Counted from the first letter of the stretch, positions 9,484 through 19,538 are shown. The stretch: 64,000 nt of DNA from Catenovulum agarivorans DS-2 (GCF_000568405.1 NZ_ARZY01000027.1:1-64000), one strand, 5' to 3'. Notes: generated from the letters alone by a model not told the origin. A program made the numbers and translations.

Positions 9484-9506
9484 AAAATTTAAAGCTTAAT
9501 TTTTTG

Positions 9507-12137
9507 TTAGTCTTCTACACGCTCAATCACGACATTGTCGATTTCAAGTACACGTAAGTCATTACCTACGTATAAATCCCAACGACCATCAAAGTTATCT
9601 AAATCGTCAACATTTGCATAATCGGCACCCGTTGCTAAATCATTTAGTGCTTGCAGCGTCATGCCCGTGTAGGTATGTTCATACTTAACCCACTCACCGC
9701 TAACATCAAGTTGGTGGTCGAATTGTTGGTAAGCCTGAACTCGACAGCATGAACCATTCGGGCGTAGATCCGTTTTCATGTCTATACGCATGCTAACGTC
9801 AACTGGCTCAGGTTTTCCATCGGTTACACGGACCCAGTACGAAACTTTCCAAGTTTGGTTTGGATCTTTTAACGACTCCATGATGCCAAATCCACCAGGT
9901 CTTAATGGTGAATAAACTTGGTTATTACCCAAAATTGCTTTTGTACCCGTTTCTAACTTAAGCGAGTGACCTAAACCTGGGCCATTGCCCTCACTTGCAA
10001 CCGCTGAAATTTTGGTGTCAAATTTAGGGTTCCAAACAGACCAATTTTTCAACTCTCCAGCACTGTTTAAAATAATTGCACCATTATTCCCTGTATTGTC
10101 ACCATTTTCAGTGGTTACTTCACCACTACACATTAAGTTTTCTGTGACATTAACCGTAACAAACTGGTCTTGTTCACCTGCATAGTTTTTAAGGTCAAAT
10201 GCAACGGTAAATTGTGAACCGACTTGAGCGTTTTCATTCACAACAATGCGATGTGGTCGGTCGTTTCCATCAGCGCTATCCAATAAGTGTAAATCAGCAG
10301 CAGTGCTGTCACTAGCCGAAGTAAACGCAATACTTGTACCAAACTCTTTACCCGGCTCAACTACCGCAACAGGTGTAATATCAACAAAGTTACAGCGTGC
10401 TACACTAATTTGATATTGCCCAGCTTGCTCGGTTAATAAATTGCCAGCACTATCTTTTACTTCAATACGTGCTAGGTTTTCTACCACGGGCGGTAAGGTA
10501 ATATTGAGTTCAACAGAGTCTGTCACCGTTGGGTAGTTTTTAGAGGTTGCTGTAACCGTCACAGTACCAACAGTTAAACCGGTTAGAATACCGTTTTCGT
10601 CAACAGTTGCGCTGCCAGTTCCATTGGTTACTGACCAATCGAACGCGCTATATGCAATGGCTTGTGGTATGACAACAGTTGGGGTAGGTGTTAAAGCTAA
10701 TTGCACAGTACCTGACGTGCCCTCGGGTGCAACATACAGCTCATCTGTTGGTTGAAGGGCAATCGCAGACAGAGGCTCTGCAATAATAATTTCAACGTCG
10801 TCTGTGGTTAAGCCATTGTATGTGGTTGAAAGAGTCGCGGTACCCGCAACATCACCTTGAATCACTGTTGGCTGACCTTCTGTTTCAACGACTGTCGCTG
10901 AGCCAGTTTTATTGGTAATCGTCCAATTGAAATCACTGGTTGATATCTGAGTTAAAATATCAGCTTCTGGTTCCAAGGTGAATTCAGGTGTCGCGGTTGA
11001 GTTTAGTTCAACGTACAAGGGTGAAGCAATGCTAAAACCAGTGACAGGATTTTCTACTTCAACATTCGCTTCAACAACAGCTAATTCAGGGTATCTGTTA
11101 CTGGTAATTTGAATAACAGCACTGCCTTCTTTAACACCTTCAACTCGGTTATTAGTCAGTATCGCGACTTCGGTTGGTTGACCCGAACCATCTACAACTT
11201 CAATAGAAAAGTCATCTAATCTGAGTGGCGCAGCTGTATCAGGTTGCTGAATTAACTGTATGCCTTTAGATTTCTCCATTGCAACGTTAATTTGGTTGAG
11301 GCTAAAGCTTTCTAGTGGGCTATATACAGTTACATCTAAGCTTTGCGGTTCATAGTTCGCATGGCTAGCGGTAACGGTTGCTTGACCTAAACCAGTACCG
11401 GTAATTACACCATTGTCTACGGTAAAGACAGTTTCATCACTTGATTCCCATGTAAATTCGCTAGCAGCTAGCGCGACATAGTCATCGCCAGCAAAAGACA
11501 TTAAAACGTTAGACTCTTCACCGATTACCGCTTCATGACCAACGTCATTGGCAGTTCCAGGTGTTTGTAGCAAAGCAAAACTTTCGGGCTCATCTGCTTG
11601 GCTGACAACATCAAGCTGAATTGTGCGTAAATTAGGGTTGGCTGCTATTTCTTCATCAGTGCAACGAACAGGGTGGCCTTTCATTTCTGCACAATCAAAT
11701 TTAAAACCATTATCAACCCAATAGCTAAAGGTTAAACGAGTTACAACATTAGCGCCATCAATTAGGTTGTCTAACCCATGGCGGTCAATACTTAAGGTTT
11801 GGCCGTTTAAGCGGATGCTTCGATCGCTATTTGGAATGGTTACAATTTCGCCTGTTTCAGGATCCGTCGCAACAACTTGCATGTTTTTAATAGAGATGTT
11901 TTCTCTATCTACGCCACCAAAATCGTTTATATCCGCTAATAGGTCGATTTGATAATAGCGCTCTGGAGAATCATCTGTTTTAACATCGGTAATTTGCCCT
12001 AGCTCATAGGTACCTTGGGCGGCTAAATTTAATGCTGAGCCGTCGCGTTGTGGGTCATACCCATCCTCAACACATCCGGCTAATGAGGCGGTAATTATAC
12101 CGCATACAATACTTGTTTTTAGTAAGTGTTTGTTCAT
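9507..12137 (-). CDS. Big2-repeat surface lipoprotein, putative glycan-binding partner of the TonB receptor
   Basis: 876 residues. A lipoprotein signal peptide ends in LAGC with Cys at residue 22. The body consists of several bacterial Ig-like (Big2) domains, recognisable by repeated strands such as VITGTGLGQATVTASH, VKEGSAVIQITS and LTGLTVGTVTVTATS between residues about 190 and 555. The C-terminal 200 residues look like a carbohydrate-binding beta-sandwich ending in LRVLEIDNVVIERVED. It starts 22 bases after the stop of the TonB receptor at 12160-15834, so the two are almost certainly co-transcribed. By position it corresponds to the surface glycan-binding protein of a SusC/SusD-like pair, although it is not SusD-related. 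Ligand specificity is inferred from context only. Confidence 0.82.
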   Translation of the reverse strand: MNKHLLKTSIVCGIITASLAGCVEDGYDPQRDGSALNLAAQGTYELGQITDVKTDDSPERYYQIDLLADINDFGGVDRENISIKNMQVVATDPETGEIVTIPNSDRSIRLNGQTLSIDRHGLDNLIDGANVVTRLTFSYWVDNGFKFDCAEMKGHPVRCTDEEIAANPNLRTIQLDVVSQADEPESFALLQTPGTANDVGHEAVIGEESNVLMSFAGDDYVALAASEFTWESSDETVFTVDNGVITGTGLGQATVTASHANYEPQSLDVTVYSPLESFSLNQINVAMEKSKGIQLIQQPDTAAPLRLDDFSIEVVDGSGQPTEVAILTNNRVEGVKEGSAVIQITSNRYPELAVVEANVEVENPVTGFSIASPLYVELNSTATPEFTLEPEADILTQISTSDFNWTITNKTGSATVVETEGQPTVIQGDVAGTATLSTTYNGLTTDDVEIIIAEPLSAIALQPTDELYVAPEGTSGTVQLALTPTPTVVIPQAIAYSAFDWSVTNGTGSATVDENGILTGLTVGTVTVTATSKNYPTVTDSVELNITLPPVVENLARIEVKDSAGNLLTEQAGQYQISVARCNFVDITPVAVVEPGKEFGTSIAFTSASDSTAADLHLLDSADGNDRPHRIVVNENAQVGSQFTVAFDLKNYAGEQDQFVTVNVTENLMCSGEVTTENGDNTGNNGAIILNSAGELKNWSVWNPKFDTKISAVASEGNGPGLGHSLKLETGTKAILGNNQVYSPLRPGGFGIMESLKDPNQTWKVSYWVRVTDGKPEPVDVSMRIDMKTDLRPNGSCCRVQAYQQFDHQLDVSGEWVKYEHTYTGMTLQALNDLATGADYANVDDLDNFDGRWDLYVGNDLRVLEIDNVVIERVED

Positions 12138-12159
12138 CTTACTGCTCCAATTTTTTAAC

Positions 12160-15100
12160 TTAGAATGACGCTCGGATGCCTAAACGGAAAGTTCGGCCTG
12201 ATTTGCTTTTACTAACAACTTTGTTTTTGGAAACTGGATTGTCGAAGAAGTTACCTTCGTTCCATAAATTGCCATTGATGTCAGTGTAGCGACGGCTGGT
12301 CATGAATACTGTTCTGTCGTCATCCGTTATGTTGGTTGCTTGGAAAGTTACGGTTAGATTGCGATTTATTCGATAAGACGAGCTAAAATCTAGTCGGTTG
12401 GTGGCATCTAACCATGTAGATGCAAAACCGTTAAACGCAAGTTCATCAACTAACTGTTCTGAATTGTATCTGTCGGCCAGTCGCAGCATTAGGCCATCTT
12501 GTTCCCAGAAAACGGTTAAGTTGGCAGAATGTCTTGGTGTGAAAGGTTGAGGGTACGGATCAAATACCTCACCATCTTCGTCGACAATCGCTTCATTCTC
12601 TGAATGTGAGTAGGTGTAGTTAAAGTTAACGCCCAAACCTGACAGTAAACCCGGTAAAAAGTCATAGTTTTGTGTATAAGCAAACTCAAGTCCCTTAGTT
12701 ACGGAGCCTGTACCATTTACCACAGTGTTGACTAGGTATTTTGCACAACTGACGTCAACAGGGTTTGCGTCCATATTGTTGACTGCATTGCGAACTGGCA
12801 TACAGTTGTGTTCGTCACCTGGCACAGCTCCAGTATCCGGATCAATTAAGATTGATTCAATGCTGGCAACACCTGGGATCCTTGTTGAATCTAAATTAAT
12901 TTCACCATTTTCATCCGTTTCGTATTCAAGGCGGTCATTGCGAATATCACGAATGTAATAGTTTTTGTTGATATTTTGTACAAATCCTGTCATGTCTTTA
13001 TAAAACAGCGCACCTGACAACAATCCCGTATCGCTGAAGTACCATTCAAGTGATAAATCTAGGTTTTTCGACTCGAGTGGTTTGAGATATGGGTTTAGCA
13101 CGTCACCAGTTGAGACACTGGCAAAAATATCTTCTCGTAAAACCCCGCTAGGGCGCATGTCGTCAAAGCGAGGGCGAGCCATGGTTTTAGACAAACCTAA
13201 ACGACCAATTAAATCGCGCGATATTGCATAGTTGAGGCTTAAGCTTGGCAATAAAACGGTTGATTCATTTTGCGCTGATGCTCTAAAGAAACGGCTTTGA
13301 GCTTGTGGATCACGCATACCATTTGCTTGAATAGTTTGCGAGTTGGTTGATCTATCTGACCAAATTCTAAAGTTTACGCCGCTGCCATCAGCTACAGCTC
13401 GCGAGGTAATAGGATCGTTGCGTAAAATGTCGTAACCATCCACACCATATGCAACTTGTAGTTTATATCTTTCGTTATCACTAACTAATAAAGCTGGGTC
13501 TACATAGCGCTGACCATTTTGAGCAATGGTGATGTCTTGAATGGTTAAATCTGCAATTTCTTCGCCGTTTGCATCGACACCATTGTCCATTTCATAAAAT
13601 AAGTAGGGGTCAGAACAAGTGCCCGGAGCAGGTAAATCACCATATTGTTCAACGCCGTCGGGTGAAACTGCATCACTATGCAGTCTGTCATTATATAAAT
13701 AATCACATATAGGTAGGCTGCCATCTGCTAGTCTTTGTTCACCAATTATTTGGTGCAAATCGATGGCATTGGTTCCGCCATTGTAGTTTATGCTTTGAAA
13801 TGCTCGTGATGTATCTTTAGTTTTGACATAACGTAAACCAATATTACCGGTTAACCTACCTTGATCTAATTCAAAATTAAGTTTGGTATACAAGGCTGTG
13901 TTGGTTTGAGTGATGTCACGCGAAGCACCAGGATTTTTTCTAAATCTTAACTCAGATAAAGGCACTACTTCACCTGATTGCATTAATTCAAATACTAGCA
14001 TTGGGTCTACCACACCCCAGCCGTCTTTAAAGTAGTTGTATGTTGTTGGGTCGGTGACAATACCTTTCATAAAATCGTTAACTGGAAAGGCTTGATTGGT
14101 TAATAAGTCTTCATAGTTAACATTAAATTCGGCATCTATTTCTAACTCTTCGTCAAATTCATCGTTTAAGCTAGAGCCAAGCGAAATGACTCTGTTTTCA
14201 GAAGTTAAGAATTTTTCTCGTTCAGACCATTTTCCACCAAACTCAAGACTACGAATGTAGTCACCGTCTAGTGTCCAATCAAAATCTAAAAATACGGATT
14301 TGTTGGTATCAGAACTCTCACCGCTCATTAAGCGAGTGGTCGCAAGATTAAATAATTCAGGATCTCTGATGTTTGCATGGCCAGCTGAACTACCAAGGAT
14401 ATCGCGTTCAGAGGTAATAAAGTGGTCATAGTAACCGTCACTCATCACAAAGTTACAAATTGGCCCTTGCGTACAATCGAAACCTGTTGGTTGCAAACTG
14501 ACTGTGTTGTCTGCGGCGTTGTCAGGAAGATCTTCTGCTAGTGGCGTGTCTTTGTATGTGCCGGCACGAGTGTCTAACAATACAAAAGCTGAAGGTAGAG
14601 TTTCTGCTTCAGTATTTGAATAACCTAACATTATGTCAGCTTTAAAGTTGTCGGTCACGAAGTGACTTATGTTAAGTGACGCGACTTTATTTTCGGTGTC
14701 ACGACCACCTAATTGACGAGTGATTTTTGTGCGACCATGACGTTCTAAATTTCTTGTTAGCACATTGCCGTCTATTGTGTGCCATTGTGCCTGAGGGTCC
14801 GTTATAAGGTTGTTGTTGTCGTTTGCTCTTTGTTGAACCTGAATATTATTATTGTCGATATTCACAACTTGGTTTGAGTAGTTCAGGTCTAACATAACCT
14901 CAGTATCGTCGGTTGGCAAAAACTGTAAACCTAAGGTTGCAGTTTTACGCTCGCGCTTATTCATATTTAAGCGGTAATAACCAAAGTTATGGGTGAGTGG
15001 ACTTAATTCAGTATCCGCTTCAATATCATCACTGTCGGAAATATCACTATAAACTAGACCTGTTTTTGCGTCTGTTACATTGCTAGCTAGTATTCGAGTT

Positions 15101-15834
15101 CTGTCTTGGCGAGTACTCCAGTTAACATCGTATTGGTCTTGACGTGTACTCATGGTTTCGGTCGTCGCGGTAAAAATAACCCCAAACCTATCATCTAAAA
15201 ATTTGTCTGAGTAGCTACCTGATATACGTTCGTCAGTCTCGCCATTATATTGATTGTGGCGAGCTTCAACATTTAATGTCCGACGGCCATTTCGCAAACG
15301 TAGTGGTCTAACTGTTCTAAGCACAACGTTTGCGCCCAATGAGCCTTCATCTTGGTCTGCTGATGCTGTTTTTTGCACATCAATAGAGGATAAAATATCC
15401 GATGAAAACGTGCTTAAATCGACACTTTGTTCCGATGATGCATTTCCAATGTCACCGCTGGCACCACTGGTTAATGCAACACCATTCATAGATATTTGAT
15501 TCAAGTTGGCATTGGTACCACGTACCGCTATACGTGAGCCTTCGCCATCTTCTTCTTGTACTGAGATGCCTGTTACACGTGAAAGTGCATCTGCGATATT
15601 TTGGTCGGTTGATTTACCAACATCTTCAGCGTGGATTGAATCTAATACACCTGAACTATTTCGTTTGGCGTTGATTGATTTGATTAAACTACCGCGAAAG
15701 CCAGTTACTTCAATGACTTCTGTTTCACTTTCTTCGGCTTTTTTCGACGTTTCTTCAGCAGAAATAGCTGGCAAACTGATACAGGCAGCCAGTATTCCAG
15801 CTGAAACTGCCGTTAACTTAAAGTTGTGTTTCAT
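12160..15834 (-). CDS. TonB-dependent receptor (large, carbohydrate-type), copy 1
   Basis: 1224 residues, in the size range of the carbohydrate-specific receptors of marine Alteromonadales. A signal peptide ends near residue 26 (ISA-EE). A TonB-box-like segment EVIEVTGFRGSL follows at about 40-51, then the plug domain with ADALSRVTGISV and SRIAVRG, and a 22-strand-type barrel ending in the outer-membrane signature with terminal Phe (RLGIRASF). It would import oligosaccharides across the outer membrane using the TonB system. It is followed by the Big2 lipoprotein gene. A palindrome ATACAT-ATG-ATGTAT lies about 50 bases upstream of the start. The receptor at 32506-36201 has a closely similar plug domain. 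Confidence 0.93.
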   Translation of the reverse strand: MKHNFKLTAVSAGILAACISLPAISAEETSKKAEESETEVIEVTGFRGSLIKSINAKRNSSGVLDSIHAEDVGKSTDQNIADALSRVTGISVQEEDGEGSRIAVRGTNANLNQISMNGVALTSGASGDIGNASSEQSVDLSTFSSDILSSIDVQKTASADQDEGSLGANVVLRTVRPLRLRNGRRTLNVEARHNQYNGETDERISGSYSDKFLDDRFGVIFTATTETMSTRQDQYDVNWSTRQDRTRILASNVTDAKTGLVYSDISDSDDIEADTELSPLTHNFGYYRLNMNKRERKTATLGLQFLPTDDTEVMLDLNYSNQVVNIDNNNIQVQQRANDNNNLITDPQAQWHTIDGNVLTRNLERHGRTKITRQLGGRDTENKVASLNISHFVTDNFKADIMLGYSNTEAETLPSAFVLLDTRAGTYKDTPLAEDLPDNAADNTVSLQPTGFDCTQGPICNFVMSDGYYDHFITSERDILGSSAGHANIRDPELFNLATTRLMSGESSDTNKSVFLDFDWTLDGDYIRSLEFGGKWSEREKFLTSENRVISLGSSLNDEFDEELEIDAEFNVNYEDLLTNQAFPVNDFMKGIVTDPTTYNYFKDGWGVVDPMLVFELMQSGEVVPLSELRFRKNPGASRDITQTNTALYTKLNFELDQGRLTGNIGLRYVKTKDTSRAFQSINYNGGTNAIDLHQIIGEQRLADGSLPICDYLYNDRLHSDAVSPDGVEQYGDLPAPGTCSDPYLFYEMDNGVDANGEEIADLTIQDITIAQNGQRYVDPALLVSDNERYKLQVAYGVDGYDILRNDPITSRAVADGSGVNFRIWSDRSTNSQTIQANGMRDPQAQSRFFRASAQNESTVLLPSLSLNYAISRDLIGRLGLSKTMARPRFDDMRPSGVLREDIFASVSTGDVLNPYLKPLESKNLDLSLEWYFSDTGLLSGALFYKDMTGFVQNINKNYYIRDIRNDRLEYETDENGEINLDSTRIPGVASIESILIDPDTGAVPGDEHNCMPVRNAVNNMDANPVDVSCAKYLVNTVVNGTGSVTKGLEFAYTQNYDFLPGLLSGLGVNFNYTYSHSENEAIVDEDGEVFDPYPQPFTPRHSANLTVFWEQDGLMLRLADRYNSEQLVDELAFNGFASTWLDATNRLDFSSSYRINRNLTVTFQATNITDDDRTVFMTSRRYTDINGNLWNEGNFFDNPVSKNKVVSKSKSGRTFRLGIRASF

Positions 15835-15884
15835 CTGGTTTCTCCAGGTTTTTTGTGTTTCATTTTTAAAAGTGGCACGTTACC

Positions 15885-15899
15885 ATACATATGATGTAT
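15885..15899. promoter_or_regulatory. candidate operator, palindrome ATACAT-N3-ATGTAT
   Basis: A perfect six-base inverted repeat with a three-base spacer in the divergent region between the TonB receptor (start 15834) and the PhoD-like gene (start 16064). It matches the form of AAACAT-N3-ATGTTT sites at 24581, 37813 and 38004. Confidence 0.5.
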
Positions 15900-16063
15900 T
15901 CGTTTTTCAAGGTCGGTTTTTGCAAGTATGTTAATAATGTTGTTGATATATTGATTTTAATTGCTAATAAAGAGATATATTAGGGCGGTTTTAGCTTGAG
16001 CTCGAACAGGCTAATGGTCGTATTTTGAAGGTTTTGTTAGCTGAAAAAGTAAGTGAGTCGAAA

Positions 16064-18424
16064 ATGGTTAAACAATTTACAAGGCGAGATGCATTAAAAC
16101 TAACTGTTGCAGGCGCCGTCATTAGCAGTGTCGGCTGTGCAGGCCGTATTAGCGACCAACAACAAGTAGTCGCCAATAAGTTGCATGCACCAATGCTAGA
16201 TAAATGGGCAAATACGCCAAACCGCCCTTGGATTGGCGGAGAATATTGGGCTAACCCAATGGAAGACTGGCATATTGTCGATGGTGGAGCTGAATGTAAA
16301 AATTCTGGTGGCAATCGCAGTATTCATTCCCTCACTCATAGGCTAACTGACGCTAGCCAAGCATTTAGTGTTAGTGTGGTTATTCAGCAAATCTACAAAG
16401 GTAAAAAAGATGCGGGTGCAGGTATCCGGTTAGGAGTGAACAACGAGATCAACGAATACCGCAGTAGTTGTTTTGTTCAGCGAGGGTTGGATATTGGCGT
16501 TTTAGACAATCAGCTGTCAGTTGCAGGTAAAAAAACGCCTTTGGACATCAATGTAGACAAACAACCAGTCAAATTGGATGTGACAGCAACACCTCAATAT
16601 GGTGCGGTTCTTTTATCGGTTAGCGCGAGTGTTGTGAAAGAGCAAACTGCGACAGAACAAGTTATCGGCCAGTACACACATTTAGCACCCGCCAGCGAAG
16701 TATTGGGCAATGTTGCCATAGTCAGTAATTTTGGTATGAGTTCAAAGCCTGGTCAGCAGGCAGGCAAATATAGGTTTAGCAATTGGCAATTATCGGGTGA
16801 TGCGTTTGAGGTTAACCCTCAGCGCAAATTTGGCCCTTTGTTGTGGGCAATGTATTCACTAAGCGATTCTCGTAGCAGTGAAGGTTTCGTGATGAAAATG
16901 AGTGCTTTTACGGGGCCAATGGGTAACACTGGCAATGACGAAGTTGAGCTACAAATTAAACGAAATGGTCAGTGGCGAAAGGCTGCAACGGCTAAACTAG
17001 ATAGCGATGCGTGGGTTGCTAATTTTCGCATAGCTAAATGGCAAGAAAAATTATCACATGAATATCGAGTGCTCTATCAAGAAAAACATAAAGACGGCAC
17101 GACAACTGAAGATGTTTATTCAGGTATTATTCGGGCCAATCCGGTTGGCAGGCCGCTGCGTATGGCTGCACTTACCTGCCAAAATGATTATAGTTTTCCG
17201 TACGCGCCTGTTGCTGAAAATGTTAAAAAGCTTAATCCTGATTTAGTGTTTTTTTCGGGCGATCAAATTTATGAAAGCCATGGGGGCTTTGGTATTGTTC
17301 GAACTCCTTTTGAGCCAGCGATACAAAATTATTTACGCAAATTTTATCAGTTTGGTTGGGCGTTTAGAGAAGTTATGCGCGATGCGCCAACTATTTGCTT
17401 GCCAGACGATCACGATGTTTTTCAAGGCAATTTATGGGGGGAGGGTGGCTTAGCCAAAAAGAACCCAGAACAAGATATGTCTGCGTCTTTCACCGGTGGA
17501 TATATAGAGCCTGTTCGATTTGTAAATGCGGTACATCGAACTACTGTCAGCCACCATCCTGATGCATTTGATCCAACACCTAATCCAAGTGGGATCTCAT
17601 GTTACTACGGTGACATGGTATATGGCGACGTTGGTTTTGCAATCTTGGCGGATAGGCAATGGAAATCTGGCCCTGAGCAAGCGGGAGTAGTGGTTGGCGA
17701 AACTGGTGTAGATGAAGATCCTAACTTTATTAATCCCGCGATCAACCCAAAAAAACCGGTGCTATTAGGCAAACGTCAAGAGGACTTTTTAGCACAATGG
17801 GGACAAGATTGGCGCGGGCATAAATTAAAAGCCGTTTTAAGCCAAACCGTTTTTGCTGGTATATCAACTCATCAACCATCACCACAACGCTATTTAAAAT
17901 ATGATTTCGACAGCAGTGGCTGGCCAAGCCCAGCGCGTAATCGAGCGGTTGCAATAATGCGCGAATCCAAAGCATTACATATTTGTGGTGACACCCATTT
18001 AACCTCTTTAGCGCTATATGGTGTTAACCAGCAACGAGACAGCAATTGGTCGTTCTGTACACCTGCTATTTCTGCTGGTTGGCCACGCTGGTGGTTGCCT
18101 GATCAAATGGGCATACCGCATAACAATCGCCCAAAACATGGTTTGGAGCAAACCGGCGAGTTTATAGATGCTTTTGGCAACAAAATGTATGTGTATGCGG
18201 TGGGGGTGCCAGAAGAAGGACAGTCAAAAAACCGTTATGTTAGAGCACATGAAAAAGGCAGTGGTTTTGGTTTTATCATTTTTGACACCGAGCAATTCAC
18301 CTACACGTTGTCGGCATTTAAATATCTAATTGATGTAACTGATGGTAACAGTAACAATCAATTTTCTGGCTGGCCGGTGACCATTCATCAAGAAGAAAAT
18401 ATCGGCAAAAATAGATTGAGCTAG
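16064..18424 (+). CDS. PhoD-like metallophosphoesterase, Tat-exported lipoprotein
   Basis: 786 residues from the ATG at 16064, preceded by AAGTGAG. The N-terminus carries a twin-arginine motif (TRRDALK, residues 6-12) followed by a hydrophobic stretch and a lipobox-like VGC with Cys at 25, so export by Tat with lipid anchoring is likely. Residues about 30-250 resemble a concanavalin-like beta-sandwich; residues about 350-720 are a PhoD/alkaline-phosphatase-D fold with FFSGDQIYES, CLPDDHDVF, LADRQW and CGDTHL metal-binding segments. PhoD enzymes hydrolyse phosphate mono- or diesters with Fe/Ca or similar metals. The true substrate is unknown; placement opposite a TonB receptor suggests a glycan-linked ester. 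It is divergent from the receptor and not clearly part of the following operon. Confidence 0.82.
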   Translation: MVKQFTRRDALKLTVAGAVISSVGCAGRISDQQQVVANKLHAPMLDKWANTPNRPWIGGEYWANPMEDWHIVDGGAECKNSGGNRSIHSLTHRLTDASQAFSVSVVIQQIYKGKKDAGAGIRLGVNNEINEYRSSCFVQRGLDIGVLDNQLSVAGKKTPLDINVDKQPVKLDVTATPQYGAVLLSVSASVVKEQTATEQVIGQYTHLAPASEVLGNVAIVSNFGMSSKPGQQAGKYRFSNWQLSGDAFEVNPQRKFGPLLWAMYSLSDSRSSEGFVMKMSAFTGPMGNTGNDEVELQIKRNGQWRKAATAKLDSDAWVANFRIAKWQEKLSHEYRVLYQEKHKDGTTTEDVYSGIIRANPVGRPLRMAALTCQNDYSFPYAPVAENVKKLNPDLVFFSGDQIYESHGGFGIVRTPFEPAIQNYLRKFYQFGWAFREVMRDAPTICLPDDHDVFQGNLWGEGGLAKKNPEQDMSASFTGGYIEPVRFVNAVHRTTVSHHPDAFDPTPNPSGISCYYGDMVYGDVGFAILADRQWKSGPEQAGVVVGETGVDEDPNFINPAINPKKPVLLGKRQEDFLAQWGQDWRGHKLKAVLSQTVFAGISTHQPSPQRYLKYDFDSSGWPSPARNRAVAIMRESKALHICGDTHLTSLALYGVNQQRDSNWSFCTPAISAGWPRWWLPDQMGIPHNNRPKHGLEQTGEFIDAFGNKMYVYAVGVPEEGQSKNRYVRAHEKGSGFGFIIFDTEQFTYTLSAFKYLIDVTDGNSNNQFSGWPVTIHQEENIGKNRLS

Positions 18425-18501
18425 AGTAATTTTTTCTGCTGTTTTAATTTGTATATGATATGCTACATATTATAGTGTTATATATGTGGTTTGGGTGTGT
18501 T

Positions 18502-18708
18502 ATGGGTATTGTAAAAATTTCTGATGAGCTGCATGAAGAAGTCAGAAAAAACAGCGCAGTAATGGAAAGATCAATTAATTCGCAAGCAGAGTTTTGGATG
18601 AAAATTGGCCGAATGGCTGAACAAAATCCTACGTTGACTTATGAGCAAATTATCGAAAGAGAGAAGAAAAAACAAAACATAACAACGATGAAGCTCATAA
18701 ATGAATAG
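18502..18708 (+). CDS. ParD-like antitoxin family protein
   Basis: 68 residues from the ATG at 18502; the longer upstream frame has no ribosome binding site. The N-terminal segment MGIVKISDELHEEVRKNS looks like a ribbon-helix-helix beta strand and first helix, followed by SINSQAEFWMKIGRMAE as the second helix; this is the pattern of the ParD-like (former DUF3423) family. The last eight bases overlap the start of the methionine aminopeptidase gene, which is therefore probably translated by coupling. No ParE toxin is present, so the peptidase takes the toxin's genomic place. RHH proteins usually repress their own promoter; the AT-rich 77-base upstream gap with repeated ATATG elements could be the operator. 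Confidence 0.78.
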   Translation: MGIVKISDELHEEVRKNSAVMERSINSQAEFWMKIGRMAEQNPTLTYEQIIEREKKKQNITTMKLINE

Positions 18709-19483
18709 TATCCATATTAAAACAGCAGAAGAAGCAAAGCTGATGCGCACTTCAGGCCAACTGTTGGCAACAGTGTTTGATGCGTTAGATGGCTTTATTC
18801 AGGTGGGTAAATCGACATTAGAAATCAATGATTTTGTTGAAGACGTTATTGTAAATAAATTACAAGCAAGGCCAGCTAGTAAAGGGCAGTATGACTACAA
18901 ATATGTACTCAATTGCTCGATAAACGAAGTCGTGTGCCATGGCGTACCAACACCCGCAAGAAAATTGAAGAGCGGAGATATCGTGAATATCGATATTACC
19001 CTTGAAAAGAATGGCTTCATCGCTGATAGCAGTAAAATGTATTGTATCGGCAAGGTTACCCCTGTTGCTAAAAAGCTAGTAGATATAACATATCACGCGA
19101 TGTGGAAGGGGATTCAAGTGGTTAAGCCAAACGCGACTACTGGTGATATCGGCCACGCAATACAGAGTTATGTTGAAAAGTATGGCTATAGTGTTGTTCG
19201 GGAATATTGCGGGCATGGTATTGGTCGCGAAATGCACGAAGCGCCACAAATTCTCCATTATGGCTCACCAGCAACTGGTGTTGTGTTAAAAGAGGGCATG
19301 GTATTTACCATCGAGCCTATGATTAACCAAGGAACGCATAAAACCAAAACTAAAAAAGACGGTTGGACTGTTGTGACGCGCGATAAAAAATTGTCAGCGC
19401 AATGGGAGCACACCATTTTAGTGACCTCGAACGGTTTTGAAGTGCTAACGCTGCGGGAAGGTGAGCTTAATCCAACAATTTGA
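18701..19483 (+). CDS. map: type I methionine aminopeptidase (paralogue in a ParD-like operon)
   Basis: 260 residues. All five metal ligands of type I enzymes are in place: Asp98, Asp109, His172, Glu205 and Glu236, together with the His80 (CHGVP) that contacts substrate and the CGHGIGREMHEAP segment. The enzyme removes the N-terminal Met from nascent proteins in the cytoplasm. It is not next to rpsB or other translation genes, where the housekeeping copy is usually found, but overlaps a ParD-like antitoxin gene by eight bases. It is therefore probably a second copy with a specialised role. No N-terminal zinc-binding extension is present. Confidence 0.9.
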   Translation: MNSIHIKTAEEAKLMRTSGQLLATVFDALDGFIQVGKSTLEINDFVEDVIVNKLQARPASKGQYDYKYVLNCSINEVVCHGVPTPARKLKSGDIVNIDITLEKNGFIADSSKMYCIGKVTPVAKKLVDITYHAMWKGIQVVKPNATTGDIGHAIQSYVEKYGYSVVREYCGHGIGREMHEAPQILHYGSPATGVVLKEGMVFTIEPMINQGTHKTKTKKDGWTVVTRDKKLSAQWEHTILVTSNGFEVLTLREGELNPTI

Positions 19484-19505
19484 AGCGAGACTTCAAATTG
19501 TTGGA
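19471..19505. terminator. perfect 15-base hairpin overlapping the map stop codon
   Basis: The arms TCCAACAATTTGAAG (19471-19485) and their exact complement (19491-19505) flank a CGAGA loop. The peptidase stop codon (19481-19483) lies inside the left arm. No T-run follows on either strand, but it sits between convergent genes and could act bidirectionally. Confidence 0.55.
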
Positions 19506-19538
19506 TTCGTTAAGGCTCGTTTCGACCTACTATATAAA

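Noticed and set aside
15506-15934. 142-residue plus-strand open frame
   Set aside because: It lies antisense over the start of the first TonB receptor, whose signal peptide and plug are unmistakable; no ribosome binding site or recognisable domain.
18701-19483. Housekeeping methionine aminopeptidase
   Set aside because: No translation genes nearby and it overlaps a ParD-like gene, so a specialised paralogue is more likely; the housekeeping copy should be elsewhere.
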